In this document: positions 15,310 through 24,755 of the stretch, in pieces
How positions within the stretch are numbered: the first letter of the stretch is position 1
Layout of the letters: every line of letters begins with the position of its first letter
NCBI GenBank assembly: GCA_027492795.1
Contig: JAPUEB010000011.1
Location: 48,744 to 112,743, forward strand
DNA length: 64,000 nucleotides
Direction of reading: 5' to 3'
Source: Chryseobacterium sp.
GTDB lineage: Bacteria > Bacteroidota > Bacteroidia > Flavobacteriales > Weeksellaceae
Notes under the pieces: model-generated
Told to the model about the DNA's origin: nothing
Database searches by the model: none
The model's input: only the letters and a program-made list of their open reading frames with translations
Translations under genes and position numbers: made by a program

Positions 15310-16077
15310 ATGAGTGTAAGAGCAAAAAAGCATTTGGGCCAACATTTTCTAACGGACGAAAATATAGCTAGAAAAATTGTAGAAAGCATGTCATTCGAAA
15401 GTTTGAAAAACGTTGTGGAAGTAGGCCCCGGAACCGGAGTTCTTACCAAATATTTATTGGAAAAAAAGGTGAAAATTTTTCTTGCAGAAATAGATCAAGA
15501 GTCAATTGATTATTTGAAGCAAAATTACGAAGCTATCCAAAAAGAAAATTTTATCGGAGATTTTCTAAAAACTGATTTTGTATTTCTTGAAAATAGCGAA
15601 ACAGGTATCATCGGAAATTTTCCGTATAATATTTCTTCGCAGATTTTATTCAAGATTATCGATTTCTACAGGCAAATTCCCGAAATGGTTGGGATGTTTC
15701 AGAAAGAAGTTGCAGAAAGAACCGCCGCTGTTCCTAGGACGAAAGATTATGGTATTTTATCGGTTCTTGTTCAGGCTTATTATGATGTGGATTATCTTTT
15801 CACCGTTCACGAAAACGTTTTTAATCCGCCTCCGAAAGTAAAATCGGGTGTTATAAGATTAACCAGAAATCCAAAAGAAGGACTTTCCGGAAATGAAATT
15901 CTTTTTAAACAAATAGTAAAAACAGGCTTCAACCAAAGGAGAAAAAAACTTTCGAATGCGCTGAAAGCAATGAATATACCGGAAGCTTTGCAAAACCACG
16001 AATTTCTTCAAAAAAGGGCAGAAGAACTTTCGGTGGAAGATTTCATCCATTTTGCAAAACTTTGGAAAGATGCCTAA
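15310..16077 (+). CDS. rsmA: 16S rRNA (adenine(1518)-N(6)/adenine(1519)-N(6))-dimethyltransferase
   Basis: 255 residues. KKHLGQHFLTDENIARKIVE at the N-terminus, the SAM-binding VEVGPGTGVLTKYLL, and the catalytic GNFPYNISSQILFK (NLPY-type motif IV, here NFPY) identify KsgA/RsmA, which dimethylates two adenines in helix 45 of 16S rRNA. The C-terminal helical domain holds FNQRRKKLSNALK. ATG at 15310 follows A/T-rich DNA without a Shine-Dalgarno. It diverges from ftsX and ends at a shared bidirectional terminator. Confidence 0.95.
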   Translation: MSVRAKKHLGQHFLTDENIARKIVESMSFESLKNVVEVGPGTGVLTKYLLEKKVKIFLAEIDQESIDYLKQNYEAIQKENFIGDFLKTDFVFLENSETGIIGNFPYNISSQILFKIIDFYRQIPEMVGMFQKEVAERTAAVPRTKDYGILSVLVQAYYDVDYLFTVHENVFNPPPKVKSGVIRLTRNPKEGLSGNEILFKQIVKTGFNQRRKKLSNALKAMNIPEALQNHEFLQKRAEELSVEDFIHFAKLWKDA

Positions 16078-16080
16078 TAA

Positions 16081-16108
16081 AAAAGCTCCTCGCGCGAGGA
16101 GCTTTTTT
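16081..16108. terminator. Bidirectional terminator between rsmA and the T9SS protein gene
   Basis: Near-perfect palindrome AAAAGCTCCTCGCG / CGAGGAGCTTTTTT with A- and T-runs at both ends, placed between two convergent genes. Confidence 0.9.
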
Positions 16109-16128
16109 ACTAAAAATATTGTTTCACA

Positions 16129-18780
16129 TTATTCTCTGTTCTTCAGCATAATCCAACCTTTTTTAACGACTGGGATTTTGCTTGCAGGATCTTGGTAATT
16201 TACCTGATACCAATAAGTTGCTGTAGGCAATACCCTTCCTTGGAATCTTCCGTTCCAAATTGGCGAATCCTTGGTTGCTTCCCAAAGTCTTTTGCCATAC
16301 CTGTCGTAAACACTGGCTGCAAAATTGGTATAACGGCTTATTCCGCTCAAATCCAATACATCGTTAATTCCGTCACCGTTTGGCGTAATCACGTTCTGGA
16401 TATGGATGGTGAAGAATGGAAGAGTACCAACGCAGGAAGTGTGTTTTACACGTACCATAAGATTGATGGTGATATTGCTTGGAACATTTGTAAATACATT
16501 GGAATCATGCCAAGTAAATCCGTTATCTATAGAATATTCCAAAGGTCCGTTGCTTGGACTTTGAGCTGTTAGCGTAAGTGTTCCTGTTTGGTAATCTACA
16601 TTTACAAACTGTGGAATCTGCGCTTGAATCACTTGAGTACTAAATGTTTTTGAACATTCGCCATTGTTGATGGTTACAAAATAAGTACCCACTTCGTTTA
16701 CGGTAATTGTTTGGGTATTTCCCAAAGTTACATTAGCATTATTTACAACATGATACCAATTATAGGTATAGTTAGGTCCGGAACCTGCATCCAAAACAAT
16801 ACTGTCTCCTACACAAATTTGCCCTGCAATTGCCGGTAATGGAGATGTAATAGCAGGAACAACCTGTATCGTTATACTTGCAGGATTCGTTGATTGGCAA
16901 CCATTCGTACCAACTGAATAAACGGTATAAGTAGTTGTTTGTGTAGGGTTGAATGTTACAATAGGTAACGGAGAATTACTGTGGGACCAAACATAGGAGA
17001 CACCACCATTAGCCGTTAATACAACTGGATCTCCTGCGCAAATTTTGGTATCAGAAGCCTGTACGGTAACTGTTGGAGGAGTTATATTTTCTTGAACTAC
17101 TACAGATTTTGTGGCAGTACATAATACATTGCCCGGTTGATAAGCTTTGGTAATGGTAAGCGTATAAGTTCCACCAGAGGCAACAATTGGAGTAAGCGTA
17201 TTTGTACCAGAGAAAATATATCCACCGTTAGATGCTACCCAATTGAAGGTAGAACCGGCAGGATAAACCGAAGCAATAGCATTAAGCGTTACCTGCGTAT
17301 TTACACAAGTAATTGCAGGTGGTACCGCAATATCCACAACCATTTGTGGTGCTTTTACCAACTGAATTTCTGCAATTTTTGGACAAAACGTTGATTTTAC
17401 CAAAACATAAACGGTCTGGTTTCCTGCACTTGAAAAAGCTGCCGGATTTGGAATAGTATTATTGTTTTGTGCTTGTGCATCTGCCAAATTAACGTAATAG
17501 GCGAAAGTGGCACCTGGAGTAGTGCTAACTGCAAGTTGAGTTAATGGAAGATTAAAAATAACATTACCTGCGCCATAACACTGCGTAAAAGTAACATTGT
17601 TTACAACAGGTGAAGTACCACCATGGATAGTAATGCTTGCTTCACCAGGACACTGATTGCCGGGAATATATACTTCTATGGTATAAACTCCAGGTTGAGT
17701 TGCAACATAAGTAGGATTAGTAGCACCAGGAATAATATTACCGTTTAAAAACCATTGATAAGTTCCACCAGGAATCTGTACTGAAGCGGTTAGCGATTGT
17801 GGTACCAAATCACACATATTGATGTCAGCAGGAAGCGCAACACCATTTGGCCCCAAAATTTGAACGCCAATATCAAACGAGCCAGCTTCTAAAAAAACAC
17901 CGGAATCATAAATATGGTCACGCGCATCGGCTATCACCATCTTAATGTGGTAAGACTGACCCGGAATTACTGTTGCTTGTGCAACCAAAGGCGCCGTTCT
18001 ACCATTGAAATTGGTAGCATTAGGAGCCATTGCTCCAAAATATTGGGCATTTACAGGGCAAGGAAAACTTGGAGGTACAATATTTGTAACTGCAACCGGA
18101 CCAGCTCCACCTGGTAAAATAGCCAAATTCTGATAAACAGAACCCGGTGTATTTGGTTTTAGCAGTAATGCAAAAGCATCATCATACCCAGGAAATGAGC
18201 CTGATGGACATGGAAAAGTACCTGAATATTCCTCAGATGCAAAGATGTAGTTAAACTTCATCTGTGTACTGGAAGGAATAAAATCAAACTCTAAAATTCC
18301 TGCATCATTAATGGTACTAGTAGTGTTTAGAGCAGCTATTAAGTCTGGGTCACTTCCTCCCCCATTAATATCTCCTAAAGTTCCCGCTTCGAGCTGGTTA
18401 CCAGATCTTCTCGCAAATCCACTCGTTAAAACAATACCTTCTTGGAAAGGAAAATTGGAGGTTGTTTTATTAAAATAACCCCAAAAACGATCATTATTGG
18501 TAACTGGTTGATTTGGTGTAACGGTAACGTTTGAAACTTGCGGTGTCCCACAATTTGAACCTTGGGTAATCAATACCTGTGTAACCAATTGAGTCGGTGT
18601 AAAGGTAGATTGAGGATAAGGAGGAACATTTACATCAATAAAAGCTCCCGCTTTCATAGCTGAAGGATGTGCTTTTTCGATTTCCAACTTACGTTCCTGT
18701 CCATTTACTTGGCAAAAACTAAACATTGATGCGGCAAAAAAAGCAATTCTAAAGTAGTTTTTTAATCGATAGGTGAACAT
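16129..18780 (-). CDS. Choice-of-anchor L / T9SS type B sorting domain surface protein
   Basis: 883 residues. An N-terminal signal peptide (FRIAFFAASMFSFCQVNGQE) leads to a choice-of-anchor L domain (about 60-310; MKFNYIFASEEYSGTFPCPS, GYDDAFALLLKPN). Four or more Ig/PKD-like repeats follow (about 310-780; for example VVLTANGGVSYVWSHSNSPL). The C-terminus is a type B sorting domain (NVITPNGDGINDVLDLSGIS, YDRYGKRLWE, ATYWYQV). Type B proteins are secreted by the type IX system and remain at the cell surface or are released, often adhesins. It is alone, with a promoter match 135 bp upstream. Confidence 0.92.
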   Translation of the reverse strand: MFTYRLKNYFRIAFFAASMFSFCQVNGQERKLEIEKAHPSAMKAGAFIDVNVPPYPQSTFTPTQLVTQVLITQGSNCGTPQVSNVTVTPNQPVTNNDRFWGYFNKTTSNFPFQEGIVLTSGFARRSGNQLEAGTLGDINGGGSDPDLIAALNTTSTINDAGILEFDFIPSSTQMKFNYIFASEEYSGTFPCPSGSFPGYDDAFALLLKPNTPGSVYQNLAILPGGAGPVAVTNIVPPSFPCPVNAQYFGAMAPNATNFNGRTAPLVAQATVIPGQSYHIKMVIADARDHIYDSGVFLEAGSFDIGVQILGPNGVALPADINMCDLVPQSLTASVQIPGGTYQWFLNGNIIPGATNPTYVATQPGVYTIEVYIPGNQCPGEASITIHGGTSPVVNNVTFTQCYGAGNVIFNLPLTQLAVSTTPGATFAYYVNLADAQAQNNNTIPNPAAFSSAGNQTVYVLVKSTFCPKIAEIQLVKAPQMVVDIAVPPAITCVNTQVTLNAIASVYPAGSTFNWVASNGGYIFSGTNTLTPIVASGGTYTLTITKAYQPGNVLCTATKSVVVQENITPPTVTVQASDTKICAGDPVVLTANGGVSYVWSHSNSPLPIVTFNPTQTTTYTVYSVGTNGCQSTNPASITIQVVPAITSPLPAIAGQICVGDSIVLDAGSGPNYTYNWYHVVNNANVTLGNTQTITVNEVGTYFVTINNGECSKTFSTQVIQAQIPQFVNVDYQTGTLTLTAQSPSNGPLEYSIDNGFTWHDSNVFTNVPSNITINLMVRVKHTSCVGTLPFFTIHIQNVITPNGDGINDVLDLSGISRYTNFAASVYDRYGKRLWEATKDSPIWNGRFQGRVLPTATYWYQVNYQDPASKIPVVKKGWIMLKNRE

Positions 18781-18914
18781 ATTTACTTGTTTATTATTTA
18801 TCTATTTTCAAAAAGCCTAAAATTATAATCATAGAATTAAGCAATCACTATTTGTTAAAGATTAATAACTGTAGTAAAGTTGCACTCTGTGGTTACGATT
18901 TGAATACTTTTCAA

Positions 18915-18948
18915 CAAATATAAAAAAAAATATTGCTGATACACTCAA
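18915..18948 (-). promoter_or_regulatory. Putative promoter of the T9SS surface protein gene
   Basis: The minus strand has -7 TATATTTG (18915-18922) and a TTG (18946-18948) 23 bp before it. It implies a leader of about 130 nt. The remainder of 18781-19030 is AT-rich with no other feature seen. Confidence 0.4.
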
Positions 18949-19030
18949 TTTGTCATTAATATTTTGTATTTCACAAAGAAAATCTGTTATTCAATATAAA
19001 ACACAAAAAATATAATTTCCGAGTTGCGAA

Positions 19031-19573
19031 TCATTCCTCGCTTTTCAGATTTTCTATTTGGTTTTCCAGCTCCTGTATTTTGTCGCGAAGTGTTTTTATA
19101 GCAGATTTATTGTTAGATACATTGCTTTTCAAAATTACATTTTTGGCACGTTCACTGTGGTCTTCATCATCGTCTTCCTCCGCAATATCTTCTATATCTT
19201 CCTGAATGTCTTCAATATCATCACTAATTTCTTCGATGTCTTCGGAAATCTCCTCAATATCTTCCTGAATATCCTCAATATCTTCCTGAATTTCAGTAAC
19301 ATCTTCCCTCAAAACCTCAATATGTTCTGAACTTTTATTCACAGACATTTGGATGAAAATTGCCAAATAAATCGCCTCCAAAGACAAAATAGTGGTTAAA
19401 ACCAACAACATTTGGTCGAATTCTACAACGCCGAAAACCGGAAGCAAAAAAGCTGTAAGAAACAACAATGTATGCACAATAAGCGAAGGAATAGAGCCAA
19501 TCCACCACATAATTCCGTTCGCCACTTTTTCCAGTGCTGAAAGTTTTTCCCGATTCTGCTCCGTAATCTGCAT
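19031..19573 (-). CDS. DUF1003 family membrane protein with an acidic coiled coil
   Basis: 180 residues. Two TM helices (about 27-50 and 54-75) carry DUF1003-like features (SLIVHTLLFLTAF; LSLEAIYLAIFIQMSVNK). Residues about 88-136 are an Asp/Glu-Ile repeat with heptad spacing (IQEDIED, IQEDIEE, ISEDIEE, ISDDIED), then a short acidic run and a second C-terminal coiled coil (TLRDKIQELENQIENLKSEE). The first coil is so acidic that it may bind divalent cations; that is inference. DUF1003 proteins have no established role. It lies 20 bp downstream of TIGR02757. Confidence 0.82.
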   Translation of the reverse strand: MQITEQNREKLSALEKVANGIMWWIGSIPSLIVHTLLFLTAFLLPVFGVVEFDQMLLVLTTILSLEAIYLAIFIQMSVNKSSEHIEVLREDVTEIQEDIEDIQEDIEEISEDIEEISDDIEDIQEDIEDIAEEDDDEDHSERAKNVILKSNVSNNKSAIKTLRDKIQELENQIENLKSEE

Positions 19574-19593
19574 CGTAAAAATTTTTGTTAAAT

Positions 19594-20364
19594 TTATAAA
19601 AAATCCCCCGAAATACCCAATCCAAACAAGGCAAAATCGTACTTTGCAGGGTCGTTTGCGTTCATTTTTCTTAAAACCAAATCCAGTTCTTCCACAGTTT
19701 TCCAGTCATTTTGTTTTCGGGAAATCAACTGCAATTTTCTTGAAATATTTCCGGTATGTATATCCAAAGGAACGGAAAGAAATTGTGGGCTCAGCTGCTT
19801 CCAAATTCCAAAATCCACTTTTCGCTCGTCATTTCGAACCATCCAACGCAGAAACATCATCAATCTTTTCGCTGCCGAATTTTTGTAGGTAGAACTTACG
19901 TGTTTATGGCTTCTGTGAACATTTTCACCCAAAAATTGATTTCTAAAACGTTCTATGGAGTGGTAATAATTCACTTCATTTTCCTTGAGAAGAAAAAGGT
20001 TTTCCAAACTTTCATTTTCAGCATAAATTCTCTTCAAATTTTTCAAAAAAACAGCAAAATCCTCCCCATTAAAAGTACGGTGAACCGATTTTTTACGAAT
20101 AAAATCCAAATCATTCCCAGAAAAATTCATCACAAAATCGTAAGGCGAATTTCCCATAAAATCCAGCATTTTCTCCGCAGATTGGATGATGGACTTCCGG
20201 TTTCCCCAAGAAATGGTAGCGGTGAGAAATCCCGCAATTTCAATATCTTGTTTTAATGAAAACCGATGCGGAATTTGGATGGGATCATTCACAATAAAAT
20301 CGGGATGATTGTACTGATCTGCCTTTTCGTCCAGAAAAATTTTTAATTCATCAAAATTCATCAT
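19594..20364 (-). CDS. TIGR02757 family protein
   Basis: 256 residues matching the conserved Bacteroidota/epsilonproteobacterial family TIGR02757 (DUF2400): NHPDFIVNDPIQIPHRF, IEIAGFLTATISWGNRKSII, RWMVRNDERKVDFGIWKQLS and LSVPLDIHTGNISRKLQLIS. The WGNR and LDIHTG blocks suggest an HhH-GPD-like fold, but the function is unknown. Its ATG overlaps the stop of the upstream GHL10 lipoprotein gene by one base, so the two are translationally coupled. Confidence 0.88.
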   Translation of the reverse strand: MMNFDELKIFLDEKADQYNHPDFIVNDPIQIPHRFSLKQDIEIAGFLTATISWGNRKSIIQSAEKMLDFMGNSPYDFVMNFSGNDLDFIRKKSVHRTFNGEDFAVFLKNLKRIYAENESLENLFLLKENEVNYYHSIERFRNQFLGENVHRSHKHVSSTYKNSAAKRLMMFLRWMVRNDERKVDFGIWKQLSPQFLSVPLDIHTGNISRKLQLISRKQNDWKTVEELDLVLRKMNANDPAKYDFALFGLGISGDFL

Positions 20365-21923
20365 TAGTGAATTTCTACAGAATCGTAATCGCTCTCATTT
20401 CCCAATCTATCCACTGCTTTCAGCGCCAAATCGGTCAAGTGAACTCCCGATTTTACCAAAGGAAGAAATTTGGTGTGTTCATCGCCGTTCAAAATTTCGG
20501 TTTCCCATTTGTTGCCGTATTTAGCAAAAAGAATGAAATGTTTTGCCTGTTCTGGATTTCTTGAAAGCCAATGAATTTCGGCGTTGCTTCCATTTTTTCT
20601 TGCAGTAAGTTCAGGCTTTAAAACAGCTTCCGTTTTAATCCATGGACTTTCAGGAACAAGGGCTTTTTCTTTATACAGATTTTTGAGCGAAGTTTGCATT
20701 CCATAATTTTTGGAGATTCCATCAATACTGTAATGAATTACTCCTGATGAATTGCCTAAAACATTTCTTGTTATCTTTATTTGATTTGAAATTTCTTCGG
20801 CTTTATCCGCAACATTTTTCACTCCAACAGTATTTAAACCTGGCCAAAGATGAACATTTTTCGGCGTTTCCTGTTTCCACCAATTTAATAGTGAGGAATA
20901 ACTTTGCGGACCGCCTTCTTTCCAATAGAGTTGCGGCGAAAAATAATCGCACCAACCTTCGTTAAGCCATAATTTTGCATCGGCAAAAAGTTCGTCATAC
21001 TGCGAACTTCCTGTAACATTAGCAGGAAATCCCGGTTTCCAAATTCCAAAAGGAGAAATTCCGAATTTTACGTAGGATTTTTCGGATTTTATTTCGTCGT
21101 GAATTCTTTTGATGAATTTGTTCACATTTCCGCGACGCCAATCTGCACGCGACAAAGTTCCGCCCGAATTTCGGTAGGTGTTCCAAGTTTTATCGTCGGG
21201 GAAATCTCTTCCGCCGTTGTATTCTTTGTAAGGATAAAAATAATCGTCAATATGGATTGCATCAATATCGTAACGCTTTACCAAATCTTTGATGACCGCA
21301 GAAGCGTGGTTTTGCACTTTTTCATCCGAAGGATCCATCCAATACATTCCGTTTCGCAAACGATAGGTTTCGTTGGACATTTTTGAGGCCATACTTTCGG
21401 AAGTTACGGTTCCGCCCGTTGTGTGATGCGCTCGGTAAGGATTGAGCCACACATGAAGTTCCATCCCGCGTTTGTGCGCCTCGGAAATCCAAAATTCCAA
21501 AGGATCATAAAACGGCGACGGAGCTTTGCCGATTTGTCCCGTCAAGAAATACGACCAAGGTTCAAAATCGCTTTTGTAAAGGGCATCTGCAGAAGGTCGT
21601 GCCTGAAAAACCACCGCATTGAAATTGGCATCTTTCAGCAAATCCAAAATTCTAATCGCTTCCTGTTTTTGTTGTTCAGTAGAAAGACTATTTTTTGAAG
21701 GCCAATTGATATTTGCCACGGTTGCAATCCAAGCCGCGCGAAATTCTCGGTTGACTTCGGGGAGAATGAGTTTTTGAGTTTCGGGTTTCGGGTTTCGGGT
21801 TTCAGGTTTTACTATTGTTGTCGCTGGTTTTTGCGGTATTGTTGGAGGTTTTTGGGCGGAACAAGAAGCAACAAAAAGACCTGAAAAAATAATTGAAATA
21901 TATTTGAGTTTGTTGATTTTCAT
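20364..21923 (-). CDS. GHL10-type glycoside hydrolase lipoprotein
   Basis: 519 residues from the ATG at 21923 (MKINKLKYISIIFSGLFVAS, lipobox ending in Cys20); the longer frame is rejected because it would bury the signal peptide. After a linker built from a 7-bp repeat (KPETRNPKPETQ) comes a (beta/alpha)8 domain of the DUF187/GHL10 family: REFRAAWIATVANINWPSKN, VVFQARPSADALYKSDFEPW, VWLNPYRAHHT, DAIHIDDYFYPY. The C-terminus is an FnIII-like module. It probably acts on cell-wall or exogenous glycans; related to peptidoglycan-active DigH-type enzymes. Confidence 0.88.
   Translation of the reverse strand: MKINKLKYISIIFSGLFVASCSAQKPPTIPQKPATTIVKPETRNPKPETQKLILPEVNREFRAAWIATVANINWPSKNSLSTEQQKQEAIRILDLLKDANFNAVVFQARPSADALYKSDFEPWSYFLTGQIGKAPSPFYDPLEFWISEAHKRGMELHVWLNPYRAHHTTGGTVTSESMASKMSNETYRLRNGMYWMDPSDEKVQNHASAVIKDLVKRYDIDAIHIDDYFYPYKEYNGGRDFPDDKTWNTYRNSGGTLSRADWRRGNVNKFIKRIHDEIKSEKSYVKFGISPFGIWKPGFPANVTGSSQYDELFADAKLWLNEGWCDYFSPQLYWKEGGPQSYSSLLNWWKQETPKNVHLWPGLNTVGVKNVADKAEEISNQIKITRNVLGNSSGVIHYSIDGISKNYGMQTSLKNLYKEKALVPESPWIKTEAVLKPELTARKNGSNAEIHWLSRNPEQAKHFILFAKYGNKWETEILNGDEHTKFLPLVKSGVHLTDLALKAVDRLGNESDYDSVEIH
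21780..21807 (-). repeat. Heptanucleotide tandem repeat, 4 units, in coding sequence
   Basis: Plus-strand units TTCGGGT three times then TTCAGGT. On the coding strand it encodes the Pro/Lys/Glu/Thr linker between lipobox and catalytic domain of the GHL10 lipoprotein. Confidence 0.8.
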
Positions 21924-22010
21924 AAGGGCAAAAATAGAGGAAAATGTTTTGTTTTTCAAGTTTTTAATGGAATTTAGGTTTTGTTTTCCCACATCAGCTA
22001 ATACTAATTA

Positions 22011-22103
22011 TGGGATTGCTTCGTCGCTCCCTTCGGTCGCTCCTCGCAATGACAATCACACTGTCATTGCGAGGAGTGAGGAACGAACGACGCGGCAATC
22101 CCA
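22011..22103. repeat. Inverted pair of REP-like units (GATTGCTTCGTC...CTCGCAATGACA)
   Basis: A 44-bp left arm and a 42-bp right arm surround a 7-nt loop and can fold into one long hairpin; the arms agree except around the centre of each arm. The right arm ends 22 bp before the GIY-YIG start codon. Single units of the same family are at 22513-22552, 22607-22644 and 63716-63758. The right arm matches the 22513 unit at about 36 of 38 positions. Confidence 0.88.
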
Positions 22104-22125
22104 TGATTTTTGCTAAATTTGAAAT

Positions 22126-22446
22126 ATGAAACCCGGCTTTATCTACATTCTAACCAATAAAAATCACACAACTTTATACATTGGCGTGACTTCAAACTTA
22201 CCACTAAGAGTTTTAGAACACAAACATAAAAAATTTAAAAACAGTTTTACTGCAAAATACAATTTGGAAAAATTAGTGTATTGGGAAGCATTTCAGGAAA
22301 TTGGAGATGCAATTGGCAGAGAAAAGCAGTTGAAAGCAGGTTCAAGACAGAAGAAATTGGATTTGATTAATGGTTTTAATTCAGAATGGAGGGATTTGTA
22401 TGAAGAGATTTGTGAGGAGTTTGGGGATTTGAATTTACCTTTTTAA
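22126..22446 (+). CDS. Small GIY-YIG nuclease-domain protein
   Basis: 106 residues: a stand-alone GIY-YIG domain like the YhbQ/UPF0213 group. Visible motifs are FIYILTNKNHTTLYIGVTSN (GIY...YIG as YIL...YIG), the Arg in LPLRVLEHK, and the metal-binding Glu in KLVYWEAFQEIGDAIGREKQ with the usual REKQLK. The active site looks intact. It starts between a REP-like inverted pair and further REP units downstream; a TAAATTTG (22114-22121) just before the ATG could be a -7 element, giving an almost leaderless mRNA. Possible link between nuclease and repeats is discussed in the findings. Confidence 0.88.
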   Translation: MKPGFIYILTNKNHTTLYIGVTSNLPLRVLEHKHKKFKNSFTAKYNLEKLVYWEAFQEIGDAIGREKQLKAGSRQKKLDLINGFNSEWRDLYEEICEEFGDLNLPF

Positions 22447-22512
22447 TAAATTGATTGTTTCTTCGGAAATTATTCTTTTTTTTTAAAAGATTGATTCGCC
22501 TTTTTTATTAAC

Positions 22513-22552
22513 GGATTGCTTCGTCGTTCGTTCCTCACTCCTCGCAATGACA
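22513..22552. repeat. REP-like unit, single
   Basis: GGATTGCTTCGTCGTTCGTT then CCTCACTCCTCGCAATGACA. Nearly identical to the reverse complement of the right arm of the 22011-22103 pair. Confidence 0.85.
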
Positions 22553-22563
22553 GTTAAAAGAAA

Positions 22564-22588
22564 AAAGACGCTCCAAAAAAGCGTCTTT
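22564..22588 (-). terminator. Intrinsic terminator of typA
   Basis: Minus-strand stem AAAGACGC / GCGTCTTT with a loop and a trailing T-run. It lies about 60 bp past the typA stop, with a REP-like unit (22607-22644) between, so that unit is part of the typA 3' UTR. Confidence 0.85.
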
Positions 22589-22606
22589 CATATACATTTT
22601 ATTTAA

Positions 22607-22644
22607 GGATTGCCGCGCTTCACTTTGTTCCGCTCGCAATGACA
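22607..22644. repeat. REP-like unit, diverged, in the typA 3' UTR
   Basis: GGATTGCCGCG and CTCGCAATGACA ends are kept while the middle differs (CTTCACTTTGTTCCG). Confidence 0.8.
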
Positions 22645-22645
22645 A

Positions 22646-24451
22646 TTACCCTTTCGCAACTCTCTCAGCACGTTTTCTTTCCTCTTCAGAAAGCACTTTT
22701 TTACGCATTCTGATGAAGTTTGGCGTTACTTCGATGGCTTCGTCGGCTTGGATGTATTCCATACATTCTTCCAACGAGAAAAGGATTTTTGGGGCAACTC
22801 CGGTGTCTTTGTCTTTTCCGGATGCACGCATGTTGTTCAATTGTTTTCCTTCCACGATGTTTACGACTAAATCGCCCGGTTTGTTTTGTTCACCCACAAT
22901 CATTCCAGCATAAACATCTTCACCTGGATCCACGAAAAATCGTCCTCTATCCTGTAATTTATTGATGGAATATTCTGTACAAGGTCCTTGAATTTTTGAA
23001 ATCAAAACGCCATTACTTCTTCCCGGAATGGAACCTTTGAAAGGTTTATAATCCACGAAACGGTGCGCCATAATCGCCTCACCTGCAGTTGCGGTCAACA
23101 TTTGTGAACGAAGCCCGATTAATCCACGGGAAGGAATTTCAAACTCCAAATGCTGCATTTCGCCTTTGGTTTCCATGATGTGAAGGTCGCCTTTTCTTTG
23201 TGTCGCCAAATCAATAACTCTTGAAGCAAATTCTTCCGGAACATCTACCACCATTGATTCGTAAGGTTCGCAATTTACCCCGTCAATTTCGCGCAAAATT
23301 ACTTGCGGTTGACCAATCGTCATCTCGTAACCTTCTCTACGCATCGTTTCAATAAGAACGGAAAGGTGCAAAATTCCACGACCAAAAACCAAGAATGTAT
23401 TTGCATCATCGGTTGGTTCAACTCTTAATGCTAAATTTTTCTCTAATTCCTTATACAAACGGTCTTTCAAGTGGTTTGAAGTCACATATTTTCCATCTTT
23501 TCCGAAGAAAGGGGAATTGTTGATGGAGAAGGTCATATTTAAAGTCGGCTCGTCGATAGAAAGTCTTGTCAACGGTTCTGGATTTTCCAAATCTACAAAC
23601 GTATCACCAATTTGGAAAGCATCAAAACCTACAATCGCACAAATATCTCCGGCGTGAACTTCCTGAACTTTTTTCTTGCCAAGTCCTTCAAAAACGTATA
23701 ATTCCTTAACTTTTCCTTTTACGATTTTTCCGTCTTCCTGCGCCAAACCAATCCATTGTGATTCTTTTACGGAACCTCTTGCGATTTTTCCAATTGCGAT
23801 TCTTCCCAAAAATGAAGAGAAATCAAGCGATGTAATCTGCATTTGAAGGTTTCCTTCCTCTACTTTTGGTTCAGGAACGTATTGCAAAATTCCGTCTAAC
23901 AAAGGCATAATTGAATCTGCAGGTTCCAAACTGGTGTTGAACCAACCTTGTTTGGATGAGCCGTAGAAAGTTGGGAAATCCAATTGTTCTTCCGTTGCAT
24001 CAAGGTTGAAAAACAAATCGAAAACTTGGTCGTGAACCTCCTCCGGACGACAGTTGGGTTTATCTACTTTATTGATGACAACGATAGGTTTCAAGCCGAG
24101 TTCCAACGCTTTATGCAAAACGAAACGCGTTTGTGGCATCGGTCCTTCAAAAGCATCCACCAAAAGCAAAACTCCATCTGCCATTTTCAAAACACGTTCT
24201 ACTTCACCACCAAAATCGGCGTGACCAGGAGTGTCGATCACATTAATTTTCGTGTCTTTATAGGTTACGGAAATGTTTTTTGATAAAATGGTGATTCCTC
24301 TTTCGCGCTCCAGATCATTGTTATCCATAATCAGTTCACCAGATTCCTGGTTTTCTCTGAAGATGTTTGTGGCGTGAATAATTTTGTCGACCAAAGTTGT
24401 TTTTCCGTGGTCAACGTGTGCGATAATCGCGATATTTCTAATGTTTTGCAT
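22646..24451 (-). CDS. typA: Translational GTPase TypA/BipA
   Basis: 601 residues from the ATG at 24451 ([20 protein letters not shown]); seven more residues are possible but the HVDHGKTT P-loop spacing fits this start. G motifs: AHVDHGKTT (G1), RERGITI (G2), [16 protein letters not shown] (G3), NKVDKPN (G4). Domains II and III of the EF-G type and the BipA C-terminal domain ([20 protein letters not shown]) follow. It binds 70S ribosomes and assists subunit assembly and stress adaptation. Own promoter and terminator, so monocistronic. Confidence 0.96.
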   Translation of the reverse strand: MQNIRNIAIIAHVDHGKTTLVDKIIHATNIFRENQESGELIMDNNDLERERGITILSKNISVTYKDTKINVIDTPGHADFGGEVERVLKMADGVLLLVDAFEGPMPQTRFVLHKALELGLKPIVVINKVDKPNCRPEEVHDQVFDLFFNLDATEEQLDFPTFYGSSKQGWFNTSLEPADSIMPLLDGILQYVPEPKVEEGNLQMQITSLDFSSFLGRIAIGKIARGSVKESQWIGLAQEDGKIVKGKVKELYVFEGLGKKKVQEVHAGDICAIVGFDAFQIGDTFVDLENPEPLTRLSIDEPTLNMTFSINNSPFFGKDGKYVTSNHLKDRLYKELEKNLALRVEPTDDANTFLVFGRGILHLSVLIETMRREGYEMTIGQPQVILREIDGVNCEPYESMVVDVPEEFASRVIDLATQRKGDLHIMETKGEMQHLEFEIPSRGLIGLRSQMLTATAGEAIMAHRFVDYKPFKGSIPGRSNGVLISKIQGPCTEYSINKLQDRGRFFVDPGEDVYAGMIVGEQNKPGDLVVNIVEGKQLNNMRASGKDKDTGVAPKILFSLEECMEYIQADEAIEVTPNFIRMRKKVLSEEERKRAERVAKG

Positions 24452-24469
24452 AATCGTTTTTTGACGGTG

Positions 24470-24477
24470 CAAAAGTA
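24470..24477 (-). promoter_or_regulatory. Putative -7 element of typA
   Basis: The minus strand reads TACTTTTG, identical to the rpsA -7 element, 19 bp before the ATG. No TTTG is seen at the -33 distance. Confidence 0.45.
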
Positions 24478-24731
24478 GTGATTTTTAATGAATTGATAAT
24501 AAAACCTTGAAAAATTAATTTTTTGTTAATGTTTGAATATTACCTTTTGTTTTTTGGGAAATATTTAAAGAAAAAAACATAGTTTTTACAATCTTTGAAT
24601 TGAAATAAGGAAAATAGGATGTAAATGATTCAGAAATGAAATAAAAAAATAGATTTACGAAGCTAGAACAAGCAAGTAATTAAATATTCAGAATTTGTTT
24701 TTTTTGATGAGAAAAAGATGATTGGATTTCG

Positions 24732-24739
24732 TAATTTTG
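24732..24739 (+). promoter_or_regulatory. Putative -7 element of the methionine aminotransferase gene
   Basis: TAATTTTG matches TAnnTTTG, 16 bp before the ATG. The nearest TTTG (24703-24706) is 25 bp upstream, slightly far. The rest of 24478-24731 is AT-rich with nothing else seen. Confidence 0.4.
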
Positions 24740-24755
24740 AGTAAATCAAATTTAT

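Noticed and set aside
19058..19330. Plus-strand ORF rich in Phe/Ile/Asn opposite the DUF1003 gene
   Set aside because: It is the antisense image of the acidic coiled-coil repeat, not a real membrane protein.
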